From contig CAZSRX010000002.1 in NCBI GenBank assembly GCA_964609675.1, positions 79,622 through 143,621 on the forward strand: DNA of 64,000 nt, given 5' to 3'. This DNA comes from CAZSRX01 sp964609675 [NCBI: uncultured Bacteroidota bacterium] (GTDB lineage: Bacteria > CLD3 > SB21). The notes under the pieces were generated by a model. That model searched no databases, was not told the DNA's origin, and saw only the letters and a list, made by a program, of their open reading frames with translations. Position 1 is the first letter of the stretch. Each line of letters opens with the position of its first letter. This document shows positions 20,030 to 28,949 of this stretch, one piece after another. The position numbers were made by a program, and so were the translations under genes.

Positions 20030-21034
20030 TCAGGGTTCGGGTTCATTAACCAACGCGTACCCTTCCTTCGCTACGGCAATCCAGTCTCCATTCGGGGTTT
20101 TCAGCAACAATTCCGGTTTTTTTACGGGTATGGAGTATGGATGTAGCGCACTTAGACTTACTTCCTCTTTCAGATTGAGGGTAAAAAGTCCTTTATTGGT
20201 CAGAACCAGCAGAATCCCGTTGTCGAGCCCGATGTCCCGGAACATCAGAGAGTCGGCTGGCATTTGGCGTTGCAGTTCCGGCCGGGGATGAAACGCGGAA
20301 AGAACGGATTGGCCGGAGATGCTGATATGTTGGCCCGAACCGGTCCGGTTAGTGGTTGTGGTCAGCAAAACGTAATCATGCGCATTAATATCGCCTTTGA
20401 TAATCCGCTCATAAGTGCCAAAAAGCGGTAATTTTTCGGTCTGGTATCATGTCGGCTTGTTCGGGTCCGCAATCAGATATTTAAACATAAATTTTGGCAA
20501 GACCCGATTATCGAGCAGGTACAAGGTTTCGTTGAAAACCAACACATCATCAATAGATTTTCCGGCTCTTGTTTCGGCCGGCAGTTTGATAGGCCGCAAT
20601 TGAAAGGGTTTTTCCGCCACGTTTATGTACGCCGCCGCCTCACAGGCCATGTGGTCTTTTTGCGTCATCCGGCTCTGGCCACCGAAATATGCGGTATTGG
20701 AATACGAAGCGAGAGCATGAAATAAGGAAGGCGTCACAATACTTTCGACCAGTTCCCCCTTTCGCGTATAAACGGCGATCTCCGAACCCTCTGGATGCCT
20801 CATCAAACTGACAATAAGGCCATTTGAGATTATGACATTGCGACTGCTGAATGGCAAATCAATGAACCCTTCCGGGATGATCCGCCCGCTGTCGATTCGG
20901 GCAATCACGCTTTTTGCGGCCTGCGGGATAACAATCCAGTCGCCATAGGGATGCCTGGGTGTGGTTTCTCGTCGCGAGCAACCGGCAATCATTATAGAAA
21001 TTATTAGTAGAGCAAACACGTTGTTACGGTACAT
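20030..21034 (-). pseudogene. Lipoprotein with an in-frame TGA stop, last gene of a leftward set
   Basis: The reading frame from 21034 encodes a lipoprotein (signal with Cys19 in 'IMIAGCSRRE') followed by what looks like a beta-propeller-like sequence. It meets TGA at 20447-20449 ('NKPT*YQTEKLPLFG') and then stays open in the same frame to 20030. Reading through would give about 334 residues; a TGG-to-TGA change is the simplest explanation. TGA is used as an ordinary stop elsewhere in the window, so recoding of the genetic code is not indicated. I recognise no family. It starts 43 bases after the AEC transporter gene. The truncated 195-residue product may still be made. Confidence 0.65.
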
Positions 21035-21077
21035 CGTCTTATCATCGTTGGATGCGGGTTTTGCGGAGAGCCCTGTT

Positions 21078-21986
21078 TTAAAATGCCGTTGAAAGCATCC
21101 ACCACCAGCCGGTCAGTGTTAGGAAGGACAGCGGGATGCCTACACCGAGCAGCAGTGAGGCCAAATGCGGGTCCAGCTTGTACTCAATAGCGATGATGGA
21201 GCCCATAATAATCGGCGGCATAGCGGCTTCGAAAATTGTCACCCGCACCAGCGGTCCATACCCTTTCATAACGAACACAAAGAGAGCAAGAATAAACGCA
21301 GGACCGATCACTAATTTAAAAACCAATCCGGTGACCAGTTTTTTTGCATACTGCCGGACCGATGAAAACCGTATCTGGAAGCCCACCGAAATCAGCGCCA
21401 GCGGGATAAGCGTCTGCCCGAAGCGTTCGATGATCAAATTCAGCCAGTCGGGATACAGCAACGGCCGGGTGCCAACAGCGAGTATTACGGCATAGAACGG
21501 CGGAAAGGTAAATATTCGTTTCAGAATAACCGTAAACGGTACGCGGCCGGATGCGTAGCGGGTGGCCGTCAATATACCCAGCGTCGAAAGCACCACAAAC
21601 GTGCCCGCCTGATCCACAATCAGACCCGTGCCGAGATACGCTTGACCGTAAAACGCCTCAATCATCGGCAGGCCGACAAAAGAAGTATTGCCCAGTGCGC
21701 AGGTAAGTATCAGACAGCCCACCGTTCTGGACGGCAGATTAAGCAGGCGCCCGGCAAAATTAAAAAACAGAAACCCGAACGCAAAAAATATCCAGGCCAT
21801 GGACAACGGAAAAAATAATTCCCATGAAAATTCGATTTGGTGAATGTAGACCAGAGTCAGCGCCGGCAGGGAAAAATGGATTATAAACGCATTCAGAGAA
21901 GCCGGAAAATTTTCCGGGAAACGGCCGGTGCGGCGAAGAAAAAATCCGCCCAGAAAACAAGCCGCAATGAAAATAAGATTACCCAT
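21078..21986 (-). CDS. AEC-family (auxin efflux carrier-like) transporter
   Basis: A 302-residue inner-membrane protein with about ten hydrophobic helices, matching the AEC family that includes malate and malonate permeases. Typical features are the opening 'FIAACFLGGFFLRRTGRFPE', the proline kinks in 'FIIHFSLPALTLVYIHQI' and the central break 'ALGNTSFVGLPMIEAFYG', which is the most conserved block of the family. The substrate cannot be read from sequence. It starts five bases after the stop of the BNR/T9SS gene, so the two are surely co-transcribed. Confidence 0.9.
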   Translation of the reverse strand: MGNLIFIAACFLGGFFLRRTGRFPENFPASLNAFIIHFSLPALTLVYIHQIEFSWELFFPLSMAWIFFAFGFLFFNFAGRLLNLPSRTVGCLILTCALGNTSFVGLPMIEAFYGQAYLGTGLIVDQAGTFVVLSTLGILTATRYASGRVPFTVILKRIFTFPPFYAVILAVGTRPLLYPDWLNLIIERFGQTLIPLALISVGFQIRFSSVRQYAKKLVTGLVFKLVIGPAFILALFVFVMKGYGPLVRVTIFEAAMPPIIMGSIIAIEYKLDPHLASLLLGVGIPLSFLTLTGWWWMLSTAF

Positions 21987-21991
21987 GGGGC

Positions 21992-24091
21992 TTACTTAAC
22001 TACTAATATTTTTTTAACGTCACTGCCAAAGGCGCTTTGAATGCGGCCTATGTATAAACCTCCTGAAACGGGCTCTGAGCGGCTGTTTTTCCCGTCCCAA
22101 TAAACGGCGTGATTCCCGCGGGACTGTGTGCCGTTAAATAGTGTGATTACTTCCTGACCGAGTATATTAAATATTTTTATTTCAACCCTTGATGGCACGG
22201 CCAAAAAATACCGAATCGTTGCTGACGCGTTAAACGGATTGGGAAACACCGATTGGATTGAAACCGTTCTAACCTTCCCGGTAAAATCATTATTCGTGTT
22301 TTCTGCTTCTGTGAGTGCCAACTGACAAACGGACGATCCGCAGGTGCCGGCATAAACTCTGGTGGTGCCGTTATAGGCCATAGCATATATTCTCAAATCC
22401 GGCAAACCATCATTGATGACCGACCACGTATTGCCGGAATCATTCGAATACAGAGCACCCTGTCCGTCCGTTCCCGCAAATATAACGCCCGTTACCAATG
22501 CTGTCATACAGCGGACTTTGTAAGAAGATGACGAACTGAGATGCCAGCTTGAGCCATTATCCGTTGATCGGTAAATGCCGCCGTCGGTACCCGCAAACCA
22601 ATAACCGTTGCTATAGGATACCGCATAAACAAAGGGATTATTCATACCGGTTCCCGCCGGATGCCAGTTTAACCCGTTGTCTGTGGATTGATAGACCCCT
22701 TTGCCAAGAAGTCCTGCCACTAAATGACCGGATAGACCCCTACCGATATCACCAATATATTCATTCGTTAAACCGCCGACTTGCCATGTTTGTCCGTTAT
22801 TGGTCGAAACGTACATCCCGTAGCCATACGTCCCCGCCAGAAGGGCTCCGTCATAACTCATCAGCTTAGTAACCACAGTATTCGGCAAATCGCGGCTTGC
22901 GGTTATCCATGTAAGACCGTTGTTGTCCGAACGGTAGATACCGCTGCGTCGCGTGCCCGCGAACCAGTAATGATCATGAACCAGCAAGGCGGTAACTTCG
23001 GTACTGCTGTCGGGCAAAGACAATGGCTTCCATAGCCCGTTTGCGGAAAACCAAAATAAACCTTTTCCTTCTGTCCCGGCCAGTAAACCTTCGCCGGCAA
23101 GGGCTGCAAGAGAAAGGACCGGAACATCCGGAATGCCTCTGGGACGCCATATCGAATCCGGCCATGCCATTTCAAATAATCCATCCCCATCGGTGCCGCA
23201 AATTAAACGGCCCGAGTCTAAAAACCGTATCGACCAGATAATTTTATTAGTCAGCCCCGCGAACAGGTTAGTCCAGTTTCGTCCGCCGTCCGATGAAATG
23301 AAAGCGCCACGGCCGTCGGTACCCGCCGCGATGTAACCTTGCGGATGAACGTCCAAAGAATAGATAAACTCCGGCCCCAGACCGATATACTCCCACAACG
23401 CCCCGTGATTGACGGTTTTGTAGAGGCCGGTACCCATAGATCCGGCAAGCAGCGAACCATCAGGAATTACAGCCATTGACCAGATGTATTTATTGTCTAT
23501 CCCGGAATTGACCGCTTCCCAGGACCCGCCGTGATCCGTTGACCGAAATACGCCTTGTCCGGCTGTTCCGCAATAAAGGTCACCGTTGATATTGCACACC
23601 AGAGACAGGATGAAAACGGCGTTCAATCCCTGATTGACGCTTTGCCAGACGGAACCCGGCCCGGAGCAGCGGAACAAACCGGCACGCCGTGTTCCCGCAA
23701 ACACAAAACCGGCGGAATCGGTCATTATTGTCATGATGTCGAAATTCGTGAGTCCGGTATTGAACGGATACCAGTTATTGCCGTTATCCGTTGAAACATA
23801 AACCCCCTCGTAACGCGAGGCCGCGAACATCGTACCGTCGCCGGTTTTAATAACAGCCCGGACAGTCGCCTGACGGACATCCCCGGCGAGCCGATGCCAT
23901 TCCGATAAAAGATTATTCGACCGCCAAATCCCTTCACGGGATGTTCCGAAGAACCATTCATTACCGCACGGCCGTGATATACTGTTTATCACGCCGGCAT
24001 AAGGACCGTTCATCATTTGCCAATGGTCTTCCTGCGGATGCATGGAGTTCCACCCCGCCGCAATCAGGAAGAGGATAAACCGTTTGGTCAT
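21992..24091 (-). CDS. Secreted BNR/Asp-box propeller protein with T9SS sorting domain
   Basis: A 699-residue exported protein with a signal-like N-terminus (MTKRFILFLIAAG). More than ten Asp-box/BNR repeats follow ('STDNGNNW', 'STDHGGSW', 'SSDGGRNW', 'STNNGQTW', 'STDNGSSW'), each paired with a 'AGTxGxGLF/VY' strand, so it folds as one or two beta-propellers of the sortilin/YCF48/photosystem II stability type. The last 90 residues are a type A sorting domain ('SVFPNPFNASATIRYFL', ending 'GGLYIGRIQ...KKILVVK'). Export by type IX secretion is inferred. The ligand is unknown. It lies six bases from the LprI-like gene and five bases from the AEC gene. Confidence 0.88.
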   Translation of the reverse strand: MTKRFILFLIAAGWNSMHPQEDHWQMMNGPYAGVINSISRPCGNEWFFGTSREGIWRSNNLLSEWHRLAGDVRQATVRAVIKTGDGTMFAASRYEGVYVSTDNGNNWYPFNTGLTNFDIMTIMTDSAGFVFAGTRRAGLFRCSGPGSVWQSVNQGLNAVFILSLVCNINGDLYCGTAGQGVFRSTDHGGSWEAVNSGIDNKYIWSMAVIPDGSLLAGSMGTGLYKTVNHGALWEYIGLGPEFIYSLDVHPQGYIAAGTDGRGAFISSDGGRNWTNLFAGLTNKIIWSIRFLDSGRLICGTDGDGLFEMAWPDSIWRPRGIPDVPVLSLAALAGEGLLAGTEGKGLFWFSANGLWKPLSLPDSSTEVTALLVHDHYWFAGTRRSGIYRSDNNGLTWITASRDLPNTVVTKLMSYDGALLAGTYGYGMYVSTNNGQTWQVGGLTNEYIGDIGRGLSGHLVAGLLGKGVYQSTDNGLNWHPAGTGMNNPFVYAVSYSNGYWFAGTDGGIYRSTDNGSSWHLSSSSSYKVRCMTALVTGVIFAGTDGQGALYSNDSGNTWSVINDGLPDLRIYAMAYNGTTRVYAGTCGSSVCQLALTEAENTNNDFTGKVRTVSIQSVFPNPFNASATIRYFLAVPSRVEIKIFNILGQEVITLFNGTQSRGNHAVYWDGKNSRSEPVSGGLYIGRIQSAFGSDVKKILVVK

Positions 24092-24097
24092 GAAAGT

Positions 24098-24511
24098 TTA
24101 TTTATCAATAGTTAATGTAGACTGGTAGCTCCGTAATTGATAAACACGGTCGCGTATGATTTTCAAGCGGTCGCCGGCGGCCATCGTCTGATACATGGTG
24201 CCCTGCACCAGCGCGTAAACGCCGTTGATGGCGGCAAATTCATTATCCCGGTACTTCAGCCAGCTGATCTGGGATGTTTTCAGGGCCGACCGGCCATTAT
24301 CGTCCAGACGGGCCATCAGGTCTTTATAGACCTTATTCAATTCCTCATCCCATCGTTTTTCCGCCTGCGCGTAACACTCCAGCACACCGAAGGTACTCGG
24401 ATCGTTTTCCATACATCGGCTCAGGTCGGCATCAATTGGATCCTCCTGTTGTGCATGAACAGGCAGCGCATACAGAAATGTAAGACTTAGAAAAATTAAG
24501 AATTGCATCAT
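24098..24511 (-). CDS. LprI-like (DUF1311) exported protein
   Basis: A short periplasmic protein of the lysozyme-inhibitor LprI N-terminal family. It has a signal peptide (MMQFLIFLSLTFLYALPVHAQ), conserved cysteines at 'SRCMEND' and 'VLECYAQAEKRWDEELNKVYKDL', and the family block 'ALKTSQISWLKYRDNEF'. The ATG at 24509-24511 is preferred because an AAGG lies upstream and the longer frame to 24541 would overlap the VOC gene. LprI of mycobacteria inhibits lysozyme; whether this one does is not known. It sits in a tight leftward set. Confidence 0.85.
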   Translation of the reverse strand: MMQFLIFLSLTFLYALPVHAQQEDPIDADLSRCMENDPSTFGVLECYAQAEKRWDEELNKVYKDLMARLDDNGRSALKTSQISWLKYRDNEFAAINGVYALVQGTMYQTMAAGDRLKIIRDRVYQLRSYQSTLTIDK

Positions 24512-24521
24512 GGTTTGCCTT

Positions 24522-24947
24522 TCATGGATTAGACTTCGCAAAAGCTATGATATGTCCGTCGGGATCAGCCCCGTAAGCCACATAATGCCCCCAGTTCCTA
24601 AGTGATCCTTCTGAAATACATTGACCGCCGTATTCAACTAATTTCCGCAAGCCGTCGTCAGGATCGGTAACCGGTAAATATAATTCACATCGCGGAATGC
24701 CGTAACCCGTATCAGGATGCGGCATCGTTTCTCCAAGTAACCGCGCCACGCCGTCATTGGGCATGAGTCCCATAAGCATATTTTCTCCGAGCTCAAACTC
24801 CGTCATACCCGGCACATCAACAAGCGGTTCACGCTTCAGCACATTACAGTAAAATTCTTTGCTTATCCGCTGATTACGGACATACAGGATAATCATGATC
24901 TTAGGTATGGCCTGAGGGTCATTCATGTTTTGCATTTTTTTAATCAT
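24522..24947 (-). CDS. VOC-family (glyoxalase/bleomycin-resistance fold) protein
   Basis: A 141-residue vicinal-oxygen-chelate fold protein. The paired beta-alpha-beta-beta-beta modules are visible: 'PKIMIILYVRNQRISKEFYCNVLKREPL' at the start and 'CELYLPVTDPDDGLRKLVEYGGQCISE' followed by 'NWGHYVAYGADPDGHIIAFAKS' at the end. The family covers glyoxalases, dioxygenases and drug-binding proteins, so the reaction is not predictable. It overlaps the upstream 4-TM gene by eight bases, which implies translational coupling. Confidence 0.88.
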   Translation of the reverse strand: MIKKMQNMNDPQAIPKIMIILYVRNQRISKEFYCNVLKREPLVDVPGMTEFELGENMLMGLMPNDGVARLLGETMPHPDTGYGIPRCELYLPVTDPDDGLRKLVEYGGQCISEGSLRNWGHYVAYGADPDGHIIAFAKSNP

Positions 24948-25425
24948 CGTGTTCGCGTTCCTGATGCGGCAGTACGGACTCGTGGTTATTTCTCAATTCC
25001 GTGTGCCGGATTTTACCACCCATATTGGCGGTTATGCCCAGCGTGATATTGGCAATGAAAGCAAAAAAAACGATGCCGCCTATTGCCCATGAGGGATTTT
25101 TTTTGTTTTTTGCATAGTAAATAATACTGTAAAGGGCCAGCAGTCCTGTTATTAACACCGGTATAAAAGCAAAGATGGCAAACTCCTCATGGAGTTCGAT
25201 TTCATCTTCCGGGATGCCGGTGGCATTTTGCAGGTATTCGCTGGCATTCTCACCAAAGAGGTAGACCGGTAAAATTATTAAGGCCGAGGCCATAAATAAA
25301 TACAGCGACAGGCAGGTCGCGCTTTTTTTCCTGCGTATCAGACCCCACAACAGCAAAACGGTCGCCGTTATGGTCAGGATAACCGGAAAGTGATTTAGCA
25401 TCAGATGGAAGTGAGCCCAGTTCAT
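24940..25425 (-). CDS. Conserved four-helix inner-membrane protein with conserved histidines
   Basis: A 161-residue integral membrane protein with about four hydrophobic helices. Histidine-containing motifs lie near the helix ends: 'AHFHLMLNHFPV', 'EIELHEEFAIF' and 'GKIRHTELR'. Similar proteins are widespread in Bacteroidota and relatives and are uncharacterised; the pattern recalls haem- or metal-binding membrane proteins such as DUF2231, but this is an inference. It lies 22 bases after the alcohol dehydrogenase gene and overlaps the VOC gene. Confidence 0.8.
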   Translation of the reverse strand: MNWAHFHLMLNHFPVILTITATVLLLWGLIRRKKSATCLSLYLFMASALIILPVYLFGENASEYLQNATGIPEDEIELHEEFAIFAFIPVLITGLLALYSIIYYAKNKKNPSWAIGGIVFFAFIANITLGITANMGGKIRHTELRNNHESVLPHQEREHDD

Positions 25426-25447
25426 GTAAGTTACTCCTGATTAAATG

Positions 25448-26455
25448 TTATCGGTTTACCAATACCATGCGGTAGCGCGCCTGATTCTGACGCACTTTAT
25501 CCAGCGCCCGATTGACTTCACTCATCGGCAGGGCTTCAGTCATGGCTTGAATACTATGGCGCGCGGCAAACTCCAGCATTTCCGCGATCATACCGCGTCC
25601 GCCGATCACGCTGCCGGAGACGGATTTCTGTCCCATCATCAGCATATTAACCGGTACATCCAGACTGCTGGGCGTGGCGCCGACAAAGCACAGCCGGCCG
25701 TTCGGGCGCAGCAGGTTTACGAAAGAGGCCCACGGCATTGGGACCGCGACGGTTGATAGGATGAAATCCAGCGAGCCGGCGGCTTTCTTCATCATCGCTT
25801 TGTCGCCGGAAAGGATGAACCGTGAAGCGCCGAACGCCCGCGCCTCGGCTTCCTTTCCGGGTGTCGTGGAAAACGCGGTCACTTCGCAGCCCATGGCCCG
25901 CGCAAACTGTATCGCCAGATGCCCCAGCCCGCCGATACCAATCACGCCGACTTTATGAAAATGCCGGACGCCGTAATGCCTCAGCGGCGAATACACCGTA
26001 ATTCCGCCGCACATCAATGGCGCCGCGTTTTCCGACTCCAGATTATCGGGCAGCGGAAATGCAAACCGGCTGTCGGTGATGATGCGTTCCGCAAAACCCC
26101 CATACTTGCCTACGCAGGTCGCCTGCTGGGAACCGCATAAATTCTCAAAACCCGTACGACACCATTCGCAGGTATGACAACTCCCCGATTGCCATCCAAC
26201 GCCGACGCGCTGGCCAATTTTGATGTGCTTGACCTCCGAACCGACCGCGATAACCTCGCCGGCGATTTCATGCCCGGGTACCAGCGGATATTTGGATATG
26301 TTCCAGTCGTTATCGATCAGGTGAATATCACTGTGGCAGATGCCGCAATGCGTTATGTTAATTTCAATATCATGCAATCCCGGACTGGTTGGTTCATATT
26401 CAAAAGGTTTCAGCGCCTCTTTCGGCTGATAAGCGGCCAAAGCATGGATCATCAT
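25448..26455 (-). CDS. Zinc-dependent NAD(P) alcohol dehydrogenase (YahK/cinnamyl-alcohol-dehydrogenase type)
   Basis: A 335-residue medium-chain dehydrogenase. The catalytic zinc site is 'CGICHSDIHLID' with 'PGHEIAGEVIAVG'; the structural zinc site has its four cysteines in 'SGSCHTCEWCRTGFENLC'; the cofactor fold is 'GIGGLGHLAIQFARAMG'. This pattern matches broad-range aldehyde reductases such as YahK and cinnamyl alcohol dehydrogenases, which usually prefer NADPH. It heads a tight leftward gene set running to 20030. Two ATG codons occur in tandem at the start. Confidence 0.93.
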   Translation of the reverse strand: MMIHALAAYQPKEALKPFEYEPTSPGLHDIEINITHCGICHSDIHLIDNDWNISKYPLVPGHEIAGEVIAVGSEVKHIKIGQRVGVGWQSGSCHTCEWCRTGFENLCGSQQATCVGKYGGFAERIITDSRFAFPLPDNLESENAAPLMCGGITVYSPLRHYGVRHFHKVGVIGIGGLGHLAIQFARAMGCEVTAFSTTPGKEAEARAFGASRFILSGDKAMMKKAAGSLDFILSTVAVPMPWASFVNLLRPNGRLCFVGATPSSLDVPVNMLMMGQKSVSGSVIGGRGMIAEMLEFAARHSIQAMTEALPMSEVNRALDKVRQNQARYRMVLVNR

Positions 26456-26518
26456 AAAATTTCTTTCTTTAATAATGATTAATGGTTCAGAATAAGCGTT
26501 ATAATAATCCGTATAATA

Positions 26519-26977
26519 TTATTCGCCCGTATGATTATCATAAGCGGCATCGAATTCATTTTTCTGCTCGATAATCTTTTCCCACTGCGGCTCCGGTATC
26601 AAGGCCTTGATGGCTCTAACGGTTTCTGGAAAATGGGCGGATACTGTCCGCGAGAAGCTGATGGTCCGGTCCTGCAACTGAACGGTCAGATAATCCAACG
26701 ATCCGCCGATGCGCCGTGGTTCTTCATTTATAGTTGGGTTCAGGAATATACCTTCGCTTTGCATGACATGCATCAACCGGCCTATCTGATCAGGACTGAT
26801 TTTCACTGAAACTTTCCATACCGGCGGATGATGCTGAGGGTAATCGGGATAATACTCCATTTCTGCAGTACACATTTCGGCTGTTACGGTTATAGTATAT
26901 TCATGATAATGCGGCGGCGGCATACTGCCGGTATGGTATTTGTAGCGGGCGATAATTAATGCATCGGAGAAGTTCAT
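26519..26977 (-). CDS. Uncharacterised cytoplasmic protein
   Basis: I do not recognise the family. The protein would be 152 residues from the ATG at 26975-26977 (MNFSDALIIARYKY). A longer frame starts with TTG at 27016 but reads through AT-rich promoter-like DNA, so the shorter start is preferred. It has no signal peptide or membrane segment. Notable features are a His/Pro-rich segment 'PPPHYHEYT', 'DYPQHHPPVW' and a charged C-terminus. It is divergent from the vWA gene and 64 bases from the alcohol dehydrogenase gene. Confidence 0.6.
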   Translation of the reverse strand: MNFSDALIIARYKYHTGSMPPPHYHEYTITVTAEMCTAEMEYYPDYPQHHPPVWKVSVKISPDQIGRLMHVMQSEGIFLNPTINEEPRRIGGSLDYLTVQLQDRTISFSRTVSAHFPETVRAIKALIPEPQWEKIIEQKNEFDAAYDNHTGE

Positions 26978-27072
26978 ATTTTGATTTACCAATCTGATTT
27001 TGTATAATATATACAATATGTCTTCTTCTTTTCAATAAATTATTTATTTAATGACCATTTTACGGAGGCGTC

Positions 27073-28824
27073 ATGAAAAAGCAGTATATGTTATATTGGT
27101 TGATACCATTTTTCTTTATGAGTTGCGGCGGCGGAAGCCGGACCATTGACGAAACCGATGATGAAAAAAAAATCGACGGATATATGGTTACGGATGAATT
27201 GAACAATCTCAATGGCGTCCACAAAGGCAAATCCGAAGATAAAACCGGTACGATAAGCGGCGGTTCCAAACAGGTTACCGCTTCAGGACTTAAAGCCGGA
27301 TTTGCCGATGACAATAAACAATACAATTATTTCGTCAATTTTCAGGAAACGTACCGGAACAAGATCAGGGCGCTTCCACTGGACGTCAGTGAGCGCATCC
27401 TTATCCATATAACCGATCGGGATGGAAAACCGGTATCGAATGCCGATATAAAAATCACCCACAGTCAAACGGTACTTACTCAGGGCAAAAGCCTGTCCGA
27501 CGGCACGTTTCTTTTCTTTCCGTCAGAATATGACAGCGATTATAATGCATACACCGTATCGGCCGCCTATGGTCAGGAAACCGTCAGCAGGAACATTGAA
27601 CGGAAAGGCCGCCGCGAAGTAACCCTTCAGCTGAATACCGCCAGAAAATTTTTTCAGCAGGTCCCGCTCGACATTGTATTCATCCTGGATGCGACAGGCA
27701 GTATGGGCGAGGAAATACGCCAGCTGAAGAATTCGATTGAACTGATCAACCTGAACATCAGCGCTTTATCTTCCAAACCTCAGGTGCGTTTTGGTCTGGT
27801 AGCGTACCGCGACCGCGGCGATGATTACGTCACGCGTACGGTTAAGCTGACCGGTGATCTGGAAAAATTCCAGAAGGAACTATCAACCATCGAAGCCGGC
27901 GGCGGCGGCGATGAACCGGAAGATCTGCAGACGGCCCTCTATGAGGCCGTTCATGAAATGCCATGGAATACAGACGGTATTCGCACGGGATTCATTATCA
28001 CCGACGCGCCGCCCCAGCTTTATCCAAACCAGAAATATACCTATGTATCGGCCGCGCAGGAAGCCAAAAGCAAAGGCATTAAGCTATTCAGCATCGGCTG
28101 CGGCGGTCTGCCGCTTAAGGGCGAGTACATACTCCGTCAGATCTCTCAGTACACGATGGGCAAATATATTTTTATGCATTACGGCGAGAAAGGCGAAAGC
28201 ACAGGCGGCAAAACCGGCAGTGTCAGCCATCATACAGGCTCCAATTACGAAACCGATAAACTGGAGGCCATTGTCATTCGTTTTATCAAAGAAGAACTGC
28301 AGCACCTGACCGATCAGAAAATCGAAGTTGCTGATGAATATTTTTCAGCAATCCGGACGGAAGATGAAAAAAGCGCTGAAACGCTGGAAAAATTATTCAC
28401 GATGGCCGCCGGACAGTTGGTGGACTATTCGTCCTTCCGCCTGGCGCCGGGCACTCCTGCGGCCCTGATACCGTTTGCTTCAGCCGATTCATCCGGTATG
28501 GATAAAGAGGCACTGGATTATTTCAGCCAAAACATGATACTGGCCGCCAGCCGCAACGCTTTTTTTAAGCTGGTGGAACGCCAGCAGATGGAAGCCGTCC
28601 TGAAGGAACAGAATCTTCAGCTCACCGATCTCGTTGACGAAAAAACCTGCGTGGAAGCCGGAAAAATTCTCGGCGCCAGAGTACTCCTTAGCGGCACGAT
28701 GTACCGTAAGGAAAAACACTTTGAAATTTTCATTAAAATGCTGAGCGTGGAAACCGGAGAAATACTCTCTGTAACAAAAGTCAGAATTGATAAAACACTG
28801 GGTATTACCGCTAATAAAGAATAG
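27073..28824 (+). CDS. Lipoprotein with vWA domain and C-terminal CsgG/FlgO-like domain
   Basis: A 583-residue envelope protein. The N-terminus looks like a lipoprotein signal (Cys18 in 'FFFMSCGGG'). A beta-sandwich-like region near residues 100-190 ('ILIHITDRDGKPVSNADIKITH') precedes a von Willebrand factor A domain (about 200-400) with the MIDAS motif 'DATGSMGEE' and 'VRFGLVAYRDRGD'. The last 90 residues ('FFKLVERQQMEAVLKEQNLQL', 'AGKILGARVLLSGTMYRKE', 'KMLSVETGEILSV') resemble the CsgG/FlgO fold also seen at 16123. GGAGG precedes the ATG. The combination suggests a metal-dependent adhesion or assembly factor; no function is established. Confidence 0.82.
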   Translation: MKKQYMLYWLIPFFFMSCGGGSRTIDETDDEKKIDGYMVTDELNNLNGVHKGKSEDKTGTISGGSKQVTASGLKAGFADDNKQYNYFVNFQETYRNKIRALPLDVSERILIHITDRDGKPVSNADIKITHSQTVLTQGKSLSDGTFLFFPSEYDSDYNAYTVSAAYGQETVSRNIERKGRREVTLQLNTARKFFQQVPLDIVFILDATGSMGEEIRQLKNSIELINLNISALSSKPQVRFGLVAYRDRGDDYVTRTVKLTGDLEKFQKELSTIEAGGGGDEPEDLQTALYEAVHEMPWNTDGIRTGFIITDAPPQLYPNQKYTYVSAAQEAKSKGIKLFSIGCGGLPLKGEYILRQISQYTMGKYIFMHYGEKGESTGGKTGSVSHHTGSNYETDKLEAIVIRFIKEELQHLTDQKIEVADEYFSAIRTEDEKSAETLEKLFTMAAGQLVDYSSFRLAPGTPAALIPFASADSSGMDKEALDYFSQNMILAASRNAFFKLVERQQMEAVLKEQNLQLTDLVDEKTCVEAGKILGARVLLSGTMYRKEKHFEIFIKMLSVETGEILSVTKVRIDKTLGITANKE

Positions 28825-28949
28825 TCATAGCTGTTCCTATTAATCAGCCATTGGCTTCTTTCCGGGAAATAATTATACTTGATTTTAAATTCTTCAATTT
28901 CTAAATTTAGTTATATTTTTGTGTCATGTAAAAACTAAGGAAATGTTTT

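Noticed and set aside
20447-20449. Reassigned TGA codon or selenocysteine
   Set aside because: TGA terminates other genes in this window and no selenocysteine insertion element is seen after it.
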